Shown: piece after piece, positions 35,172-43,471 of the stretch
How the letters are laid out: each line of letters opens with the position of its first letter
How positions within the stretch are numbered: the stretch's first letter is position 1
Source: Actinomadura mexicana
Lineage (GTDB): Bacteria; Actinomycetota; Actinomycetes; Streptosporangiales; Streptosporangiaceae
Length of the DNA: 64,000 bases
Assembly (NCBI RefSeq): GCF_900188105.1
Contig: NZ_FZNP01000011.1
Coordinates: forward strand, 186,001 to 250,000
Reading direction: 5' to 3'
Notes under the pieces: model-generated
Databases searched by the model: none
What the model was told of the DNA's origin: nothing
What the model saw: only the letters and a program-made list of their open reading frames with translations
Translations under genes and position numbers: made by a program

Positions 35172-37045
35172 CCATGGCGGACAGGCTTCGTTCACTGGTG
35201 ACCGGGACGCCCCTCCTCGCGGTCCTCGGCTTCCTCGTCGTCCTCATGCTCCCGGCGATGGGACTCGACTTCTACTGGCAGCGCCAGGTCATGCTGATCG
35301 CCGTCTTCACCCTGATCTGCAGCGGGCTCAATCTCAGCTTCGGGTACGCCGGCGAGCTCGCCCTGGGGCAGGTCGCCGTGTTCGCGTCCGGTGCGTACGT
35401 CGCCGCGGTGCTCTACAACCACGGCCACACCGACATCCTGCTCGCCTTCCTCGCGGCGGTCGCGGTCGCCGCCGTCGCGGGCCTGGTCTCGGGGATCCCG
35501 GGCCTGCGGCTGAGTCACTGGTCGCTGGCGCTCGTCTCCTTCTTCTTCATCCTGCTGATCCCCAGCCTGGTGTCGATCTTCGAGGAGCAGACCGGCGGCA
35601 GTGCCGGGCTGCCCGGGGTGATCGGCCCCACGATCTTCGGTCACCAGCTCCTGGGCCCGGACTTCTACCGGCTCGCGATCGCGGTCACGTTCGTCTGGAT
35701 GCTGGTCTTCCGGAACATGGTCGTGTCACGGTTCGGCGCCATGCTCCGTGTCCTCGCGTCCAGCACCACCCTTGCGGAGACCATGGGCGGCTCGGTCTAC
35801 CGGCTGCGCCTGCAGGCCTACGTCCTCGGCGCACTGCCCGCGGGAATCGCCGGCGTCCTCTACACGTACATGACGGGCTTCATCAGCCCGGAGGCCTTCA
35901 CCATGACGCTGACCATCGCGTTGCTGGCCGCCACCGTGCTGGGAGGCGCGGACAGCGTGTGGGGGGCACCCGTCGGGGCGGCCGTCCTGGTGCTGGGGCC
36001 GCTGCAGGCGGCGTCCTTCGAGCAGTACTCGACCGCGGTCTACGGCGGCTTCCTGGTCGTCGTCGGCGTCGCGTTCTCGGCGGGCCTGGCGGGCATCAGC
36101 CGGCGGCTGCTCCGGGGGGTCGACGTGCGCCGGCCCAAGCGGTACGCGGCCGCGGACGCCCCCGAGGCCGGGGCGGAGAAGGGCGAGCTCACGATTCCGG
36201 GCGAGCAGCTCCAGATCACCGGCGTCACCAAGGCCTTCGCCGGCCTCAAGGCGCTGAACGGGGTCGACCTCACCGTCGAGCCCGGGACCATCACCGCCAT
36301 CATCGGCGCCAACGGCGCAGGTAAGACGACACTGCTGAACGCGGTGTCCGGGGTCCTCCGCCCGGACACCGGAAGCATCGCCCTCGCCGGCCGGGAACTG
36401 ACCGGGCTGCGGGCCAACAAGGTCGCGCGCGTGGGGGTGGGGCGCACCTTCCAGACACCGCTCATCCCCTCCGGCATGTCGGTACTGGAGGTCGTCGAGA
36501 CCGGACGGCTCCGGCACGGCGGGCTCGGGCTGATCGGCGCCATCCTGCGGTCGCCGCTCTTCCGCCGGGTCCGCAGGCACGACCGGGAGGCGACCCTGGC
36601 CGCACTGTCGTTCGCCGGGCTGGAGCAGCGTGCCCACGAAAGTGCCCACTCGCTGCCGCTGGGCACGCGCAGGCTCCTCGAGGTCGTCCGCGCGGTGGCC
36701 GGCGAACCGCACGTCCTGCTGCTCGACGAGCCGGCGGCGGGACTCGACGACGACGGCCTGAACGAACTGGCGACGCTGATGCGGCGCACCCGGGACGCGG
36801 GCGGGACGGTGGTCCTGGTCGAGCACAACGTGCCGTTCGTCATGGACATCGCCGATCACGTCTTCGCCATGGAGCTGGGCGAGGTCATCGCGTCGGGGGC
36901 GCCGGAGGCGGTGCGCCGCGACCGGCGGGTCATCGACAGTTACCTCGGCCGCCGGGGCGAGGGCCACGGGCCGCCCGGGGCGGCGGGAGCCCCACCCCCG
37001 TCCGCCGGCGAGCCGGCATCCAGCGGGACGGAGGTCGGGTCATGA
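35168..37045 (+). CDS. LivM-LivG fusion: ABC permease joined to ATP-binding domain
   Basis: 625 residues from GTG 35168 (GTGA overlap with the permease stop); ATG 35174 is the other candidate. Residues about 1-310 are a LivM permease (LNLSFGYAGELALGQVAVFASGAYVAA split over helices 2-3, and LGGADSVWGAPVGAAVLV near the end). A ~40-residue charged linker (RRPKRYAAADAPEAGAEKG) leads to a LivG ATPase: Walker A GANGAGKTT (about 380), VGRTFQTPLIPSGMSV (Q loop), signature-like SLPLGTRRLLEVVRAVAG and Walker B HVLLLDEPAAGLD. The signature LSGGQ is changed to LPLGT, usual for LivG-type ATPases in this position. Separate LivM and LivG are the norm; fusions are known in actinobacteria. Confidence 0.88.
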   Translation: MTMADRLRSLVTGTPLLAVLGFLVVLMLPAMGLDFYWQRQVMLIAVFTLICSGLNLSFGYAGELALGQVAVFASGAYVAAVLYNHGHTDILLAFLAAVAVAAVAGLVSGIPGLRLSHWSLALVSFFFILLIPSLVSIFEEQTGGSAGLPGVIGPTIFGHQLLGPDFYRLAIAVTFVWMLVFRNMVVSRFGAMLRVLASSTTLAETMGGSVYRLRLQAYVLGALPAGIAGVLYTYMTGFISPEAFTMTLTIALLAATVLGGADSVWGAPVGAAVLVLGPLQAASFEQYSTAVYGGFLVVVGVAFSAGLAGISRRLLRGVDVRRPKRYAAADAPEAGAEKGELTIPGEQLQITGVTKAFAGLKALNGVDLTVEPGTITAIIGANGAGKTTLLNAVSGVLRPDTGSIALAGRELTGLRANKVARVGVGRTFQTPLIPSGMSVLEVVETGRLRHGGLGLIGAILRSPLFRRVRRHDREATLAALSFAGLEQRAHESAHSLPLGTRRLLEVVRAVAGEPHVLLLDEPAAGLDDDGLNELATLMRRTRDAGGTVVLVEHNVPFVMDIADHVFAMELGEVIASGAPEAVRRDRRVIDSYLGRRGEGHGPPGAAGAPPPSAGEPASSGTEVGS

Positions 37046-37779
37046 GCCGCCCGGTCGAGAACGGACCGAAGCTCGAGGTCTCGGGCCTGTCGGTCGCCCA
37101 TGGCGACCTGGTCGCCGTCTGGGACGCGTCGTTGACACTCCGCCCCGGGAGCGTGACGGCTCTTGTCGGGCGCAACGGAGCGGGCAAGACCACCCTGCTG
37201 TCGGGGATCTGCGGGCTGCTGCCCATCCGGTCGGGGACCCTGACGCTCGACGGCGAGGACATCGGCTCCCTGCCACCGTGGCGGCGGGTCGCCAAGGGAC
37301 TGTCGGCGGTCCAGGAGGGCAAGCGGGTCTTCCGCGACCTCAGCGTGCGGGAGAACCTGGTGCTCGGCCTGCGCGGCGGCGGCGTCCGCCGCGCCGCCCT
37401 GGAGGCCGAACTGGACGCCCTCTACGAGCGGTTCCCGATCCTGGGGGAGCGGCGCGCACAGCGTGCGGCCGACCTCTCGGGCGGGCAGCAACAGATGCTC
37501 GCGATCGCCACCGCCCTCGCCGCCAGGCCCGCCGTCCTGCTGGTCGACGAGCCGTCGTCGGGCCTGGCCCCCGTGTTCGTCGACCTGGTGTTCGAATGCC
37601 TGGAGCGGCTGCGGGACGACGGCCTCGCCATCCTGCTCGTCGAACAACTCGTCGAAGAGGTCCTGGGCGGGATCGCCGACGAGGTCATCGTGCTGGAGCG
37701 CGGGCGCGTCACCCTGCGCGACTCGGCGGCGAACCTGACGGTCGAGGACGTGGCCGAGAGCATCTATTCGTCGGGCTGA
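37042..37779 (+). CDS. LivF-type ABC transporter ATP-binding protein
   Basis: 245 residues; ATG 37042 overlaps the preceding stop (ATGA). Motifs: Walker A GRNGAGKTT, Q-loop region LSAVQEGKRVFRDLSVREN (the LivF hallmark), signature ADLSGGQQQMLAIATALA, Walker B PAVLLVDEPSSGLAP and the switch region LLVEQLVEEVL, with Glu-Gln in place of the usual His two residues on. It pairs with the LivG half of the fusion gene. It ends 10 bp before a strong hairpin, so the liv-type operon has three genes plus the divergent receptor. Confidence 0.88.
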   Translation: MSRPVENGPKLEVSGLSVAHGDLVAVWDASLTLRPGSVTALVGRNGAGKTTLLSGICGLLPIRSGTLTLDGEDIGSLPPWRRVAKGLSAVQEGKRVFRDLSVRENLVLGLRGGGVRRAALEAELDALYERFPILGERRAQRAADLSGGQQQMLAIATALAARPAVLLVDEPSSGLAPVFVDLVFECLERLRDDGLAILLVEQLVEEVLGGIADEVIVLERGRVTLRDSAANLTVEDVAESIYSSG

Positions 37780-37789
37780 CGCCCCGGGG

Positions 37790-37818
37790 CGCCCGGTCCC
37801 GGATCGAAGGACCGGGCG
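37790..37818 (+). terminator. Terminator of the liv-type operon
   Basis: CGCCCGGTCC (37790-37799) and GGACCGGGCG (37809-37818) are perfect 10-bp complements around a 9-nt loop, immediately after the LivF-type stop codon. Confidence 0.65.
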
Positions 37819-37861
37819 GGAGGCGGGCAGTCGCCCGGCCGCAGCTTGGAGAGGAGGGACG

Positions 37862-38008
37862 ATGCCGCGAGACGACGGGAAGCCGCGCCAGGTGCGCAAC
37901 GCTCCACCAAGGCTGAACACCATGAGCGTGTCCGAGGCCGTCGCGTCCCAGTTCCGTGCGCGGATCCTCGACGACTACGGCGGGCGGCGGCAGTCCAGGG
38001 CGGTCTGA
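37862..38008 (+). CDS. Short ORF, possible N-terminal remnant of a GntR-family regulator
   Basis: 48 codons with a strong ribosome site (GGAGAGGAGGGACG directly before ATG 37862). The sequence PPRLNTMSVSEAVASQFRARI then LDDYGG resembles the first helix of FadR-type GntR proteins (PxxLxxxVAxQLRxRILxGEL). It stops where the helix-turn-helix should begin. It could be a truncated regulator, a small real protein or chance. No GntR remainder is visible in the 90 bp that follow. Confidence 0.4.
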   Translation: MPRDDGKPRQVRNAPPRLNTMSVSEAVASQFRARILDDYGGRRQSRAV

Positions 38009-38053
38009 CCGTGCGGGGGCCCGACCGTGCAGGACAGGCACCGTCAGCAAAAT

Positions 38054-38072
38054 ATCTATATGATTAATAGAT
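38054..38072. promoter_or_regulatory. AT-rich palindrome in the promoter of the acyl-CoA dehydrogenase operon
   Basis: ATCTAT-ATGATTA-ATAGAT, perfect 6-bp arms, 29 bp before GTG 38101. It shares CTATATGATT with the palindrome at the substrate-binding-protein promoter. Confidence 0.5.
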
Positions 38073-38100
38073 TAACATCCAGCGAAGAAGGAGCAGGGGC

Positions 38101-39240
38101 GTGGACGTGGAGATGGACGAGCGGGCCGAGGAGCTCCGCGCACGACTGCGCGCGATCCTCCGCGAGCTCCTTCCGGACGACTGGTCGGGCCCGTTCTCCG
38201 AGGATCCGCGCGTCCGGCTCGTCACCCGCCGGGTCATCGACCGGCTGGTCGCGGAGCGCCTGCTGACCATCGACTGGCCGGAGGAGTACGGCGGCGCGGG
38301 AGCCACGCTGTGGGAGTCAGCGGTGCTTCGCGAGGAGATGTGGGCCCATCTGGAGCCCCGCGGAGCGCAGTACATGGGACTCAGCTGGGTCGGCCCGACC
38401 ATCATGGAGTTCGGCACAGGGCCGCAGAAGGCCAGGCACCTGCGCCCGATCGCCGCCGGTGAGGTGGTCTGGTGCCAGGGGTTCAGCGAGCCGGAGGCCG
38501 GGAGCGACCTCGGGTCGCTGTCGCTGCCGGCGGTCCCGGACGGCGACGGCTGGCTCGTCCGGGGCCAGAAGATCTGGACGTCGTACGCGACGCTCGCCGA
38601 CTGGTGCTTCCTGGCCGCCCGCACCACGAGCCGCGAGCGCTCGAAGACCGGCGGCATCACGATCTTCCTGGTCCCGATGGACCGTGCCGGGGTGAGCGTG
38701 CGCCCGATCGCGTCGATCATGGGTCCGCAGCACCTGAACGAAGTGTTCTTCGAAGACGTCCGGGTCGCCCCGGACGACGTGCTCGGGCAGGTCGACAACG
38801 GCTGGGCGGTGATCCGGTTCGTCCTCGGCCACGAGCGCATCGGCATCCCGAGGTACGCGCGGGACGAGCGGCTGCTCGCCGAGCTGGGAGCGGTGGAGGC
38901 CACCGCTGCCGGCGGCCTGGGCGAGGACTTCGTCACCGCCCTGGTGCACGCCCGCACGGCGCGGCTGCTGAACCACCGGGCCATCGCCCGGCGGGAGGCC
39001 GGCGGGCTCACCGACCGGATCGCGTCAGGTGCGCGGATCGCCTCCATCGAACTCGACCAGGAGGTCGCCGGGCTCGTCCTGGACGCCCTCGGCGCACCGG
39101 GGCTGCGGCCGCATGGGGGCGGGGTGCTCGGCCACGCCGAGGACGTCTACCGGTATGCGCGCTCGGCCACGATCGCCTCGGGCACCATCGAGATCCAGCG
39201 CATGCTGGTCGCTCGCTCCCTGATGCAGGACGCTTCGTGA
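38101..39240 (+). CDS. Acyl-CoA dehydrogenase, large-type subunit
   Basis: 379 residues from GTG 38101 (AAGGAG 9 nt upstream). Standard three-domain ACAD: helical N-terminal part ending WPEEYGGAGATLWE, the FAD-binding segment WCQGFSEPEAGSDLGSL (about 122-138) and GWLVRGQKIWTSYATLADW, and C-terminal helices with ARSATIASGTIEIQRMLVARSLM, the phosphate-binding loop. Next to it is a smaller ACAD-like subunit overlapping by 4 nt. In mycobacterial steroid catabolism such adjacent FadE pairs form alpha2beta2 enzymes acting on bulky ring-bearing CoA esters. I infer the same arrangement here. Likely controlled by the AT-rich palindrome upstream. Confidence 0.85.
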   Translation: MDVEMDERAEELRARLRAILRELLPDDWSGPFSEDPRVRLVTRRVIDRLVAERLLTIDWPEEYGGAGATLWESAVLREEMWAHLEPRGAQYMGLSWVGPTIMEFGTGPQKARHLRPIAAGEVVWCQGFSEPEAGSDLGSLSLPAVPDGDGWLVRGQKIWTSYATLADWCFLAARTTSRERSKTGGITIFLVPMDRAGVSVRPIASIMGPQHLNEVFFEDVRVAPDDVLGQVDNGWAVIRFVLGHERIGIPRYARDERLLAELGAVEATAAGGLGEDFVTALVHARTARLLNHRAIARREAGGLTDRIASGARIASIELDQEVAGLVLDALGAPGLRPHGGGVLGHAEDVYRYARSATIASGTIEIQRMLVARSLMQDAS

Positions 39241-40196
39241 AGCGGGAATGGGCACCGGCGGCGCTCGCCCTGCGGGACGCGGTGCGCGCGGTGCTGGCCG
39301 ATCGCGGCGGGGTCGAGATCGCGCGCTCGGCCGAGGAGCGGCCGCGGGTTCGCGGCGATGACCTGCGGCCGGCGCTGGAGTCGGTCGGGGTGCTGGACCT
39401 CGATCCGCTCGGTGACGCCGAGGAGTCGGAGGCGGCGATGCTCGCCGTCAGGGCGTGCGGCGCGGTCGTCGCGCCATGGCCGGTGGCCCGCGCCCTCACC
39501 GTTCCCGTGAAGTGGCGGGCGCGCTGGCAGGCGCTGTACGTCGTCGACGGCCCGGTCTCGCACCTGGAGCATGCCGACCTGTTCGAGAACGCCGGGGCGG
39601 TGCCGCTGGGCGGTGACCCGCTGCCCCGGGCCGCGTCGCCCACGGGTTCCCGAGGCCGGGCGCCCCTCGACCCCTTCGGAGTCCCGGTCGAGATCCGCGG
39701 ACCGGTCGGCGCTGCCGCGCTGCCCGACCGCGCGCTGCTGATGTCGTTCGTCCTCGACGGTTTCTGGATGGCGGGTGCGCTGGAGACGGTCGCGCTCCAG
39801 GCGGCGGGCTACGCGGGGACGCGGCGCCAGTTCGGCAAGCCGATCGGACGGTTCGGGGAGATCCGGTGGCGGCTGGCCGACATCGCCGTCGCGACGGACG
39901 GTCTCGATGAGCTCGCGACCTACACCTGGTTCCAGGTGCATCGGGGCCGCGCGACCCTCGCGGACGCCTTCGCGTTGCGGCTCGGGATGCTGGAGGCCGC
40001 GGACTCCGTGCTGCGGCACGCGCACCAGGTGTTCGGTGCGATCGGGCTCTGCGAGGAGCACGACCTCACCCTCCTGGACCGGCACCTGACCCCGGCGCTG
40101 CTGCGTCCGGCGAGCCTGAGCCGCACCCGCGCGCTCCTCCTGGAGGCGGTCAACCGGCACGGTTTCCGCGGCACGTTCGACGTGCCTCACCGGTGA
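39237..40196 (+). CDS. Acyl-CoA dehydrogenase, small-type subunit
   Basis: 319 residues from GTG 39237 (GTGA overlap). Only the C-terminal half is clearly ACAD: LQAAGYAGTRRQFGKPIGRFGEIRWRLADI (split at the usual RxQFGKPIG motif) and VLRHAHQVFGAIGLCEEHDLTLL. The N-terminal ~180 residues are short and weakly conserved, and the usual FAD-loop WCxTEPxAGSD segment is absent. This matches the partner subunits of heteromeric FadE pairs, in which one subunit lacks part of the FAD site. It forms an obligate pair with the gene before it. Confidence 0.8.
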   Translation: MKREWAPAALALRDAVRAVLADRGGVEIARSAEERPRVRGDDLRPALESVGVLDLDPLGDAEESEAAMLAVRACGAVVAPWPVARALTVPVKWRARWQALYVVDGPVSHLEHADLFENAGAVPLGGDPLPRAASPTGSRGRAPLDPFGVPVEIRGPVGAAALPDRALLMSFVLDGFWMAGALETVALQAAGYAGTRRQFGKPIGRFGEIRWRLADIAVATDGLDELATYTWFQVHRGRATLADAFALRLGMLEAADSVLRHAHQVFGAIGLCEEHDLTLLDRHLTPALLRPASLSRTRALLLEAVNRHGFRGTFDVPHR

Positions 40197-41137
40197 CCGG
40201 GGAGCGGGCGGCCCCGCAGCTCACCTGGGGGATGCGCAACTACGCCGCCACGCGACCGGAGAGCTGGCGCCATTTGCTGGACCAGGCCCGTGCCGCGGAG
40301 GACGCCGGGCTGGACCGGGTCTTCGTGAGCGACCACATCGTGTTCGGTTCCGACCTCAGCGCGTACGGAGACCCCGGCAGCGGAGGCAGGGCGGGCGGCC
40401 GCCAGCCGACCGGCCCCGACGGCGACTGGCTGGAGTCGCTGACCGTGCTGGCCTCCCTCGCGGCGGTCACCTCCCGCATCCGGCTCGCCACCAACGTCCT
40501 GGTGGCGCCGCTCCGGCCGCCGGTCCTGCTCGCCAAGGTGGCCGCCACGATCGACGCGCTCAGCGGGGGACGGCTCGAACTCGGCGTCGGCGTCGGCTGG
40601 CAGGAGGCCGAGTACCGTGCCCTCGGCGTCGACTTCTCGAAGCGGGGGCAGGCGCTCGACGAGCTGCTCGCCGCCTGCCGGGAGTTGTGGACCAGCCCGG
40701 TGGCCGCCTTCGAGGGCCGGCACGTGCGTTTCGCGGAGGTGCACATGATGCCAAAGCCGGTGCGGGCGGCCGGTGTGCCGGTGTGGATCGGCGGCTCCGC
40801 CAAGCCGGTCGTGGCGCGCCGGATCGTCCGCCACGGCGTCGGCTGGATTCCGTGGGGGGTCACCGCCGGGACCTTCACCGGCGCCCTCGGTGAGATGCGG
40901 AGGCTGGTCGAGGCGGAGGGCGGGGACTTCGGCGACGTCCAGGTCGCCTACCCGCTCGCCAACGCCTTCACGTCCCGCGGCCGGGTCGACTACCCGGCAA
41001 TGTTCGCCGAGACCGGTGCGCTGGCGGAGCAGGGCGTCACCGACTTCCGGACCTTGCTGCGGGTCCCCCACCGGTACGACGAGGCGCGCCCGATGCTCGA
41101 CGAGATGGTCCGCGAATTCGCCGGCGCGGTCGGTTGA
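40193..41137 (+). CDS. Luciferase-like F420-dependent oxidoreductase
   Basis: 314 residues from GTG 40193 (GTGA overlap with the ACAD stop). TIM-barrel LLM family: ARAAEDAGLDRVFVSDHIVFGS, TSRIRLATNVLVAPLRPPVLLAKV and DALSGGRLELGVGVGWQEAEYRALG, the hallmark strand of F420-dependent members. The later GVPVWIGGSAKPVVARRI is also typical. Probably a dehydrogenase or reductase of a ring alcohol/ketone or enoyl substrate. The last gene of a three-gene operon with the ACAD pair. Confidence 0.83.
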   Translation: MTGERAAPQLTWGMRNYAATRPESWRHLLDQARAAEDAGLDRVFVSDHIVFGSDLSAYGDPGSGGRAGGRQPTGPDGDWLESLTVLASLAAVTSRIRLATNVLVAPLRPPVLLAKVAATIDALSGGRLELGVGVGWQEAEYRALGVDFSKRGQALDELLAACRELWTSPVAAFEGRHVRFAEVHMMPKPVRAAGVPVWIGGSAKPVVARRIVRHGVGWIPWGVTAGTFTGALGEMRRLVEAEGGDFGDVQVAYPLANAFTSRGRVDYPAMFAETGALAEQGVTDFRTLLRVPHRYDEARPMLDEMVREFAGAVG

Positions 41138-41148
41138 CCTCTTGTCAA

Positions 41149-41164
41149 CCAACCGTACGGTTGG
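41149..41164. promoter_or_regulatory. TetR operator candidate, perfect 16-bp palindrome
   Basis: CCAACCGTACGGTTGG is fully symmetric and matches all 12 fixed positions of CCAACC-N4-GGTTGG. TATACA (41166-41171) follows as a good -10. It controls the operon starting at 41226. Confidence 0.7.
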
Positions 41165-41225
41165 GTATACAGAACGGGACGCACTCCACCGTGCGCTGCG
41201 AGAAGACCGAGGCAGGGAGGGCCGG

Positions 41226-42245
41226 GTGGACCTGGAGCCGACTCCGGAGCAACGTGACGTCGCCGCGACCTTCGAACGCCTACTCGCGCGCGAGTCGTCC
41301 GCGGAGCGGGTGCGCGCCGTCGAGGACGCGGGCTTCGACCCGGCGCTCTGGACGGTCCTCGTGGAGACGGGCGCCGTCGGGATCGCCGTACCCGAGCCGG
41401 CCGGCGGTACCGGCGGCGGCGTCGTCGAACTCGGCCTCGTGACCGAGGCCGCCGGGCGTCACCTGGCGTGCGCGCCGCTCGTCGAGGCGGCCTCCGCGGC
41501 GATGCTCCTCGCCGCGGTGGACGGTCAGGAGGCGAGGTCCGCGCAGGCCCTGGCGGGAGGACCCCCGGTGGTCCTCTGCCCGCGGCCGGCGGCCGCCGGC
41601 ACCGCGGTGCTGGTGCCGGGCGGCGGAGCGGCGCGAGGCGTGATCGCGCTCGACGGCGTCGACCTCGTCCTCGCGCAGGGCCCACCGGCCGCGCCGCCCG
41701 GTGATCTCGGCTTCCTGGCCTGTGCCGACCGGCCGCTCGGCGGTGGCGCCGTCGAGCGGACCGTGCTCGCCCGCGGCGACGAGGCGCGGGACCTCTTCCG
41801 CGCGGGGCTCGGCTGGTGGCGGCTGGGCACCGCTTCGGTGCTGGTCGGGGTGGCGGATCAGGCGCTCGCCGTCGCCGTGGACTACGTCATGGCGCGCGAG
41901 CAGTTCGGGGTCAGGATCGGAAGCTTCCAGGCGATCCAGCACCTGCTCGCGGAGGTGGTGATGGCCGTGGACGGCGCGCGGCTGCTCGTGCGCGAGACCG
42001 GGTGGCGCCACGACGAGGGCGACGCGGGGTGGCGCGATGCCGCCGACATCGCCTTCGCCCACGCGGCCGAGACCGCCGTCCGGTCCGCGGAGGCGTGTCT
42101 CCACGTGCACGGCGGCTACGGCTACACGCTGGAGTACGACGCGCAGCTCTACCTGCGGCGGGCGAAGGCGCTCCAGCTCCAGGGCGGCGACCCCGAGGCG
42201 ATCTGGGAGTCGATCGGCGCCGCGACCATGAGGGGGGCGGGCTGA
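41226..42245 (+). CDS. Acyl-CoA dehydrogenase, small-type subunit
   Basis: 339 residues from GTG 41226 (GGGAGGG upstream). ACAD-like, with IAVPEPAGGTGGGVVELGLV early and YVMAREQFGVRIGSFQAIQHLL in the C-terminal half, then CLHVHGGYGYTLEYDAQLYLRRA. The central FAD-binding strand is replaced by an Ala/Gly-rich shortened segment without the TEPxxGSD motif. As with the pair at 38101-40196, this is the form of the non-FAD-complete partner. Its stop shares an A with the start of the next ACAD gene, so they are coupled. Confidence 0.82.
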   Translation: MDLEPTPEQRDVAATFERLLARESSAERVRAVEDAGFDPALWTVLVETGAVGIAVPEPAGGTGGGVVELGLVTEAAGRHLACAPLVEAASAAMLLAAVDGQEARSAQALAGGPPVVLCPRPAAAGTAVLVPGGGAARGVIALDGVDLVLAQGPPAAPPGDLGFLACADRPLGGGAVERTVLARGDEARDLFRAGLGWWRLGTASVLVGVADQALAVAVDYVMAREQFGVRIGSFQAIQHLLAEVVMAVDGARLLVRETGWRHDEGDAGWRDAADIAFAHAAETAVRSAEACLHVHGGYGYTLEYDAQLYLRRAKALQLQGGDPEAIWESIGAATMRGAG

Positions 42246-43408
42246 TGGACTTCGCCAACGGCACCGAGGCGGAAGGGCTCCGGGAGGAGGTGCGCGCCTT
42301 CGTCCGCGAGCACCTCACCGCCGACGTACTCGGACGCGTCGCGGCCACGGGCGACTACCACGACCGCGAGTTCCACTCGGGGCTCGCCGGCCGGGGCTGG
42401 GTGGGCGCGCACTGGCACGTCGAGGAGGGCGGTCGCGGCTGGGACCGCGCCAGGACCGACATCATCTACGAGGAACTCGCCTCGGCCGGTGCGCCGACCG
42501 AGGGCCTCGCGATCACGCAGATCGTGGGGGAGGCCATCCGGCGCGTCGGCACCGCGGAGCAGCGGCGTCGGCTGCTCGCGCCGATCTGCCGGGGAGAGCT
42601 GCTGCTCGCCCTCGGCTACACCGAGCCCGGCTCGGGGTCCGACCTGGCCTCGGTCCGGACCCGGGCGACCCGTGACGGCGCCGGATGGATGATCAACGGC
42701 CAGAAGATCTTCACGACGCTCGCCGGTGAGGCCGACCACGTCTTCCTCCTGGCCCGCACCGACCCCGACGCGCCCAAGCACGCCGGTCTCACGATCTTCC
42801 TGGTCCCGACCACCGCCGAGGGCTTCTCGGTGGCACCGATCTTCACGCTGAGCGGCCAGCGCACCAATGTCACCTACTACTCCGATGTCCGCGTCGGCGA
42901 CGAGGCGCGCGTCGGCGCGGAAGGGCAGGGCTGGGAGATCGTCAACGTCGCCCTCGCCTTCGAGCGCGGCGGTGAGTTCGCGGCACAGCTGCGCCGGCTG
43001 GTGACGGCGGCGGTGAACTGGGGCCGCGACCGGGAAGCCGTCGCCGGGGCCGGGTTCAACGCCCGGCTCGGCCGCGCCGTCGCCTCCGCCGAGGTCGCCC
43101 GCCTGCTGGGTCTGCGGGCGTCCTGGTCCCGCTCCAGTGCCGCGGCGGGAGCCGTCGAGGGGACGATGGCCAAGGTCTACGGCACCGAGGCGCTGCTCCG
43201 CGAGAGCCGTGCGCTGCTGGACGCGACCGGCGTCCAGGGGCTGCTGAACCGAGGCGCCGCCGGAGCGGCGGCCGCCGGCGAGCTCCAGCATCTGTACCGC
43301 GAATCCCAGATCGCCACGATCTACGGCGGCACCTCAGAGGTGCTGCTCGACCTCATCGCCCAGCAGCGGCTCGGGCTGCCGCGCGGGCGGCGCTCCACCG
43401 GGGCGTAG
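42245..43408 (+). CDS. Acyl-CoA dehydrogenase, large-type subunit
   Basis: 387 residues; ATG 42245 overlaps the previous stop (TGATG). Complete ACAD domains: LLLALGYTEPGSGSDLASVRT, GWMINGQKIFTTLAGEADHVF, FERGGEFAAQLRRLV and the C-terminal ATIYGGTSEVLLDLIAQQRLGLPR. It is the full FAD-binding partner of the preceding small subunit. Two adjacent ACADs plus the CoA ligase downstream suggest a module that activates and desaturates one acyl-CoA. Confidence 0.86.
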   Translation: MDFANGTEAEGLREEVRAFVREHLTADVLGRVAATGDYHDREFHSGLAGRGWVGAHWHVEEGGRGWDRARTDIIYEELASAGAPTEGLAITQIVGEAIRRVGTAEQRRRLLAPICRGELLLALGYTEPGSGSDLASVRTRATRDGAGWMINGQKIFTTLAGEADHVFLLARTDPDAPKHAGLTIFLVPTTAEGFSVAPIFTLSGQRTNVTYYSDVRVGDEARVGAEGQGWEIVNVALAFERGGEFAAQLRRLVTAAVNWGRDREAVAGAGFNARLGRAVASAEVARLLGLRASWSRSSAAAGAVEGTMAKVYGTEALLRESRALLDATGVQGLLNRGAAGAAAAGELQHLYRESQIATIYGGTSEVLLDLIAQQRLGLPRGRRSTGA

Positions 43409-43471
43409 CGGCCGGGCACCTCAGCGCGGCCACGTTTGTGCAGAGTCACGTCAACTCACGAGGAGGCTCAG

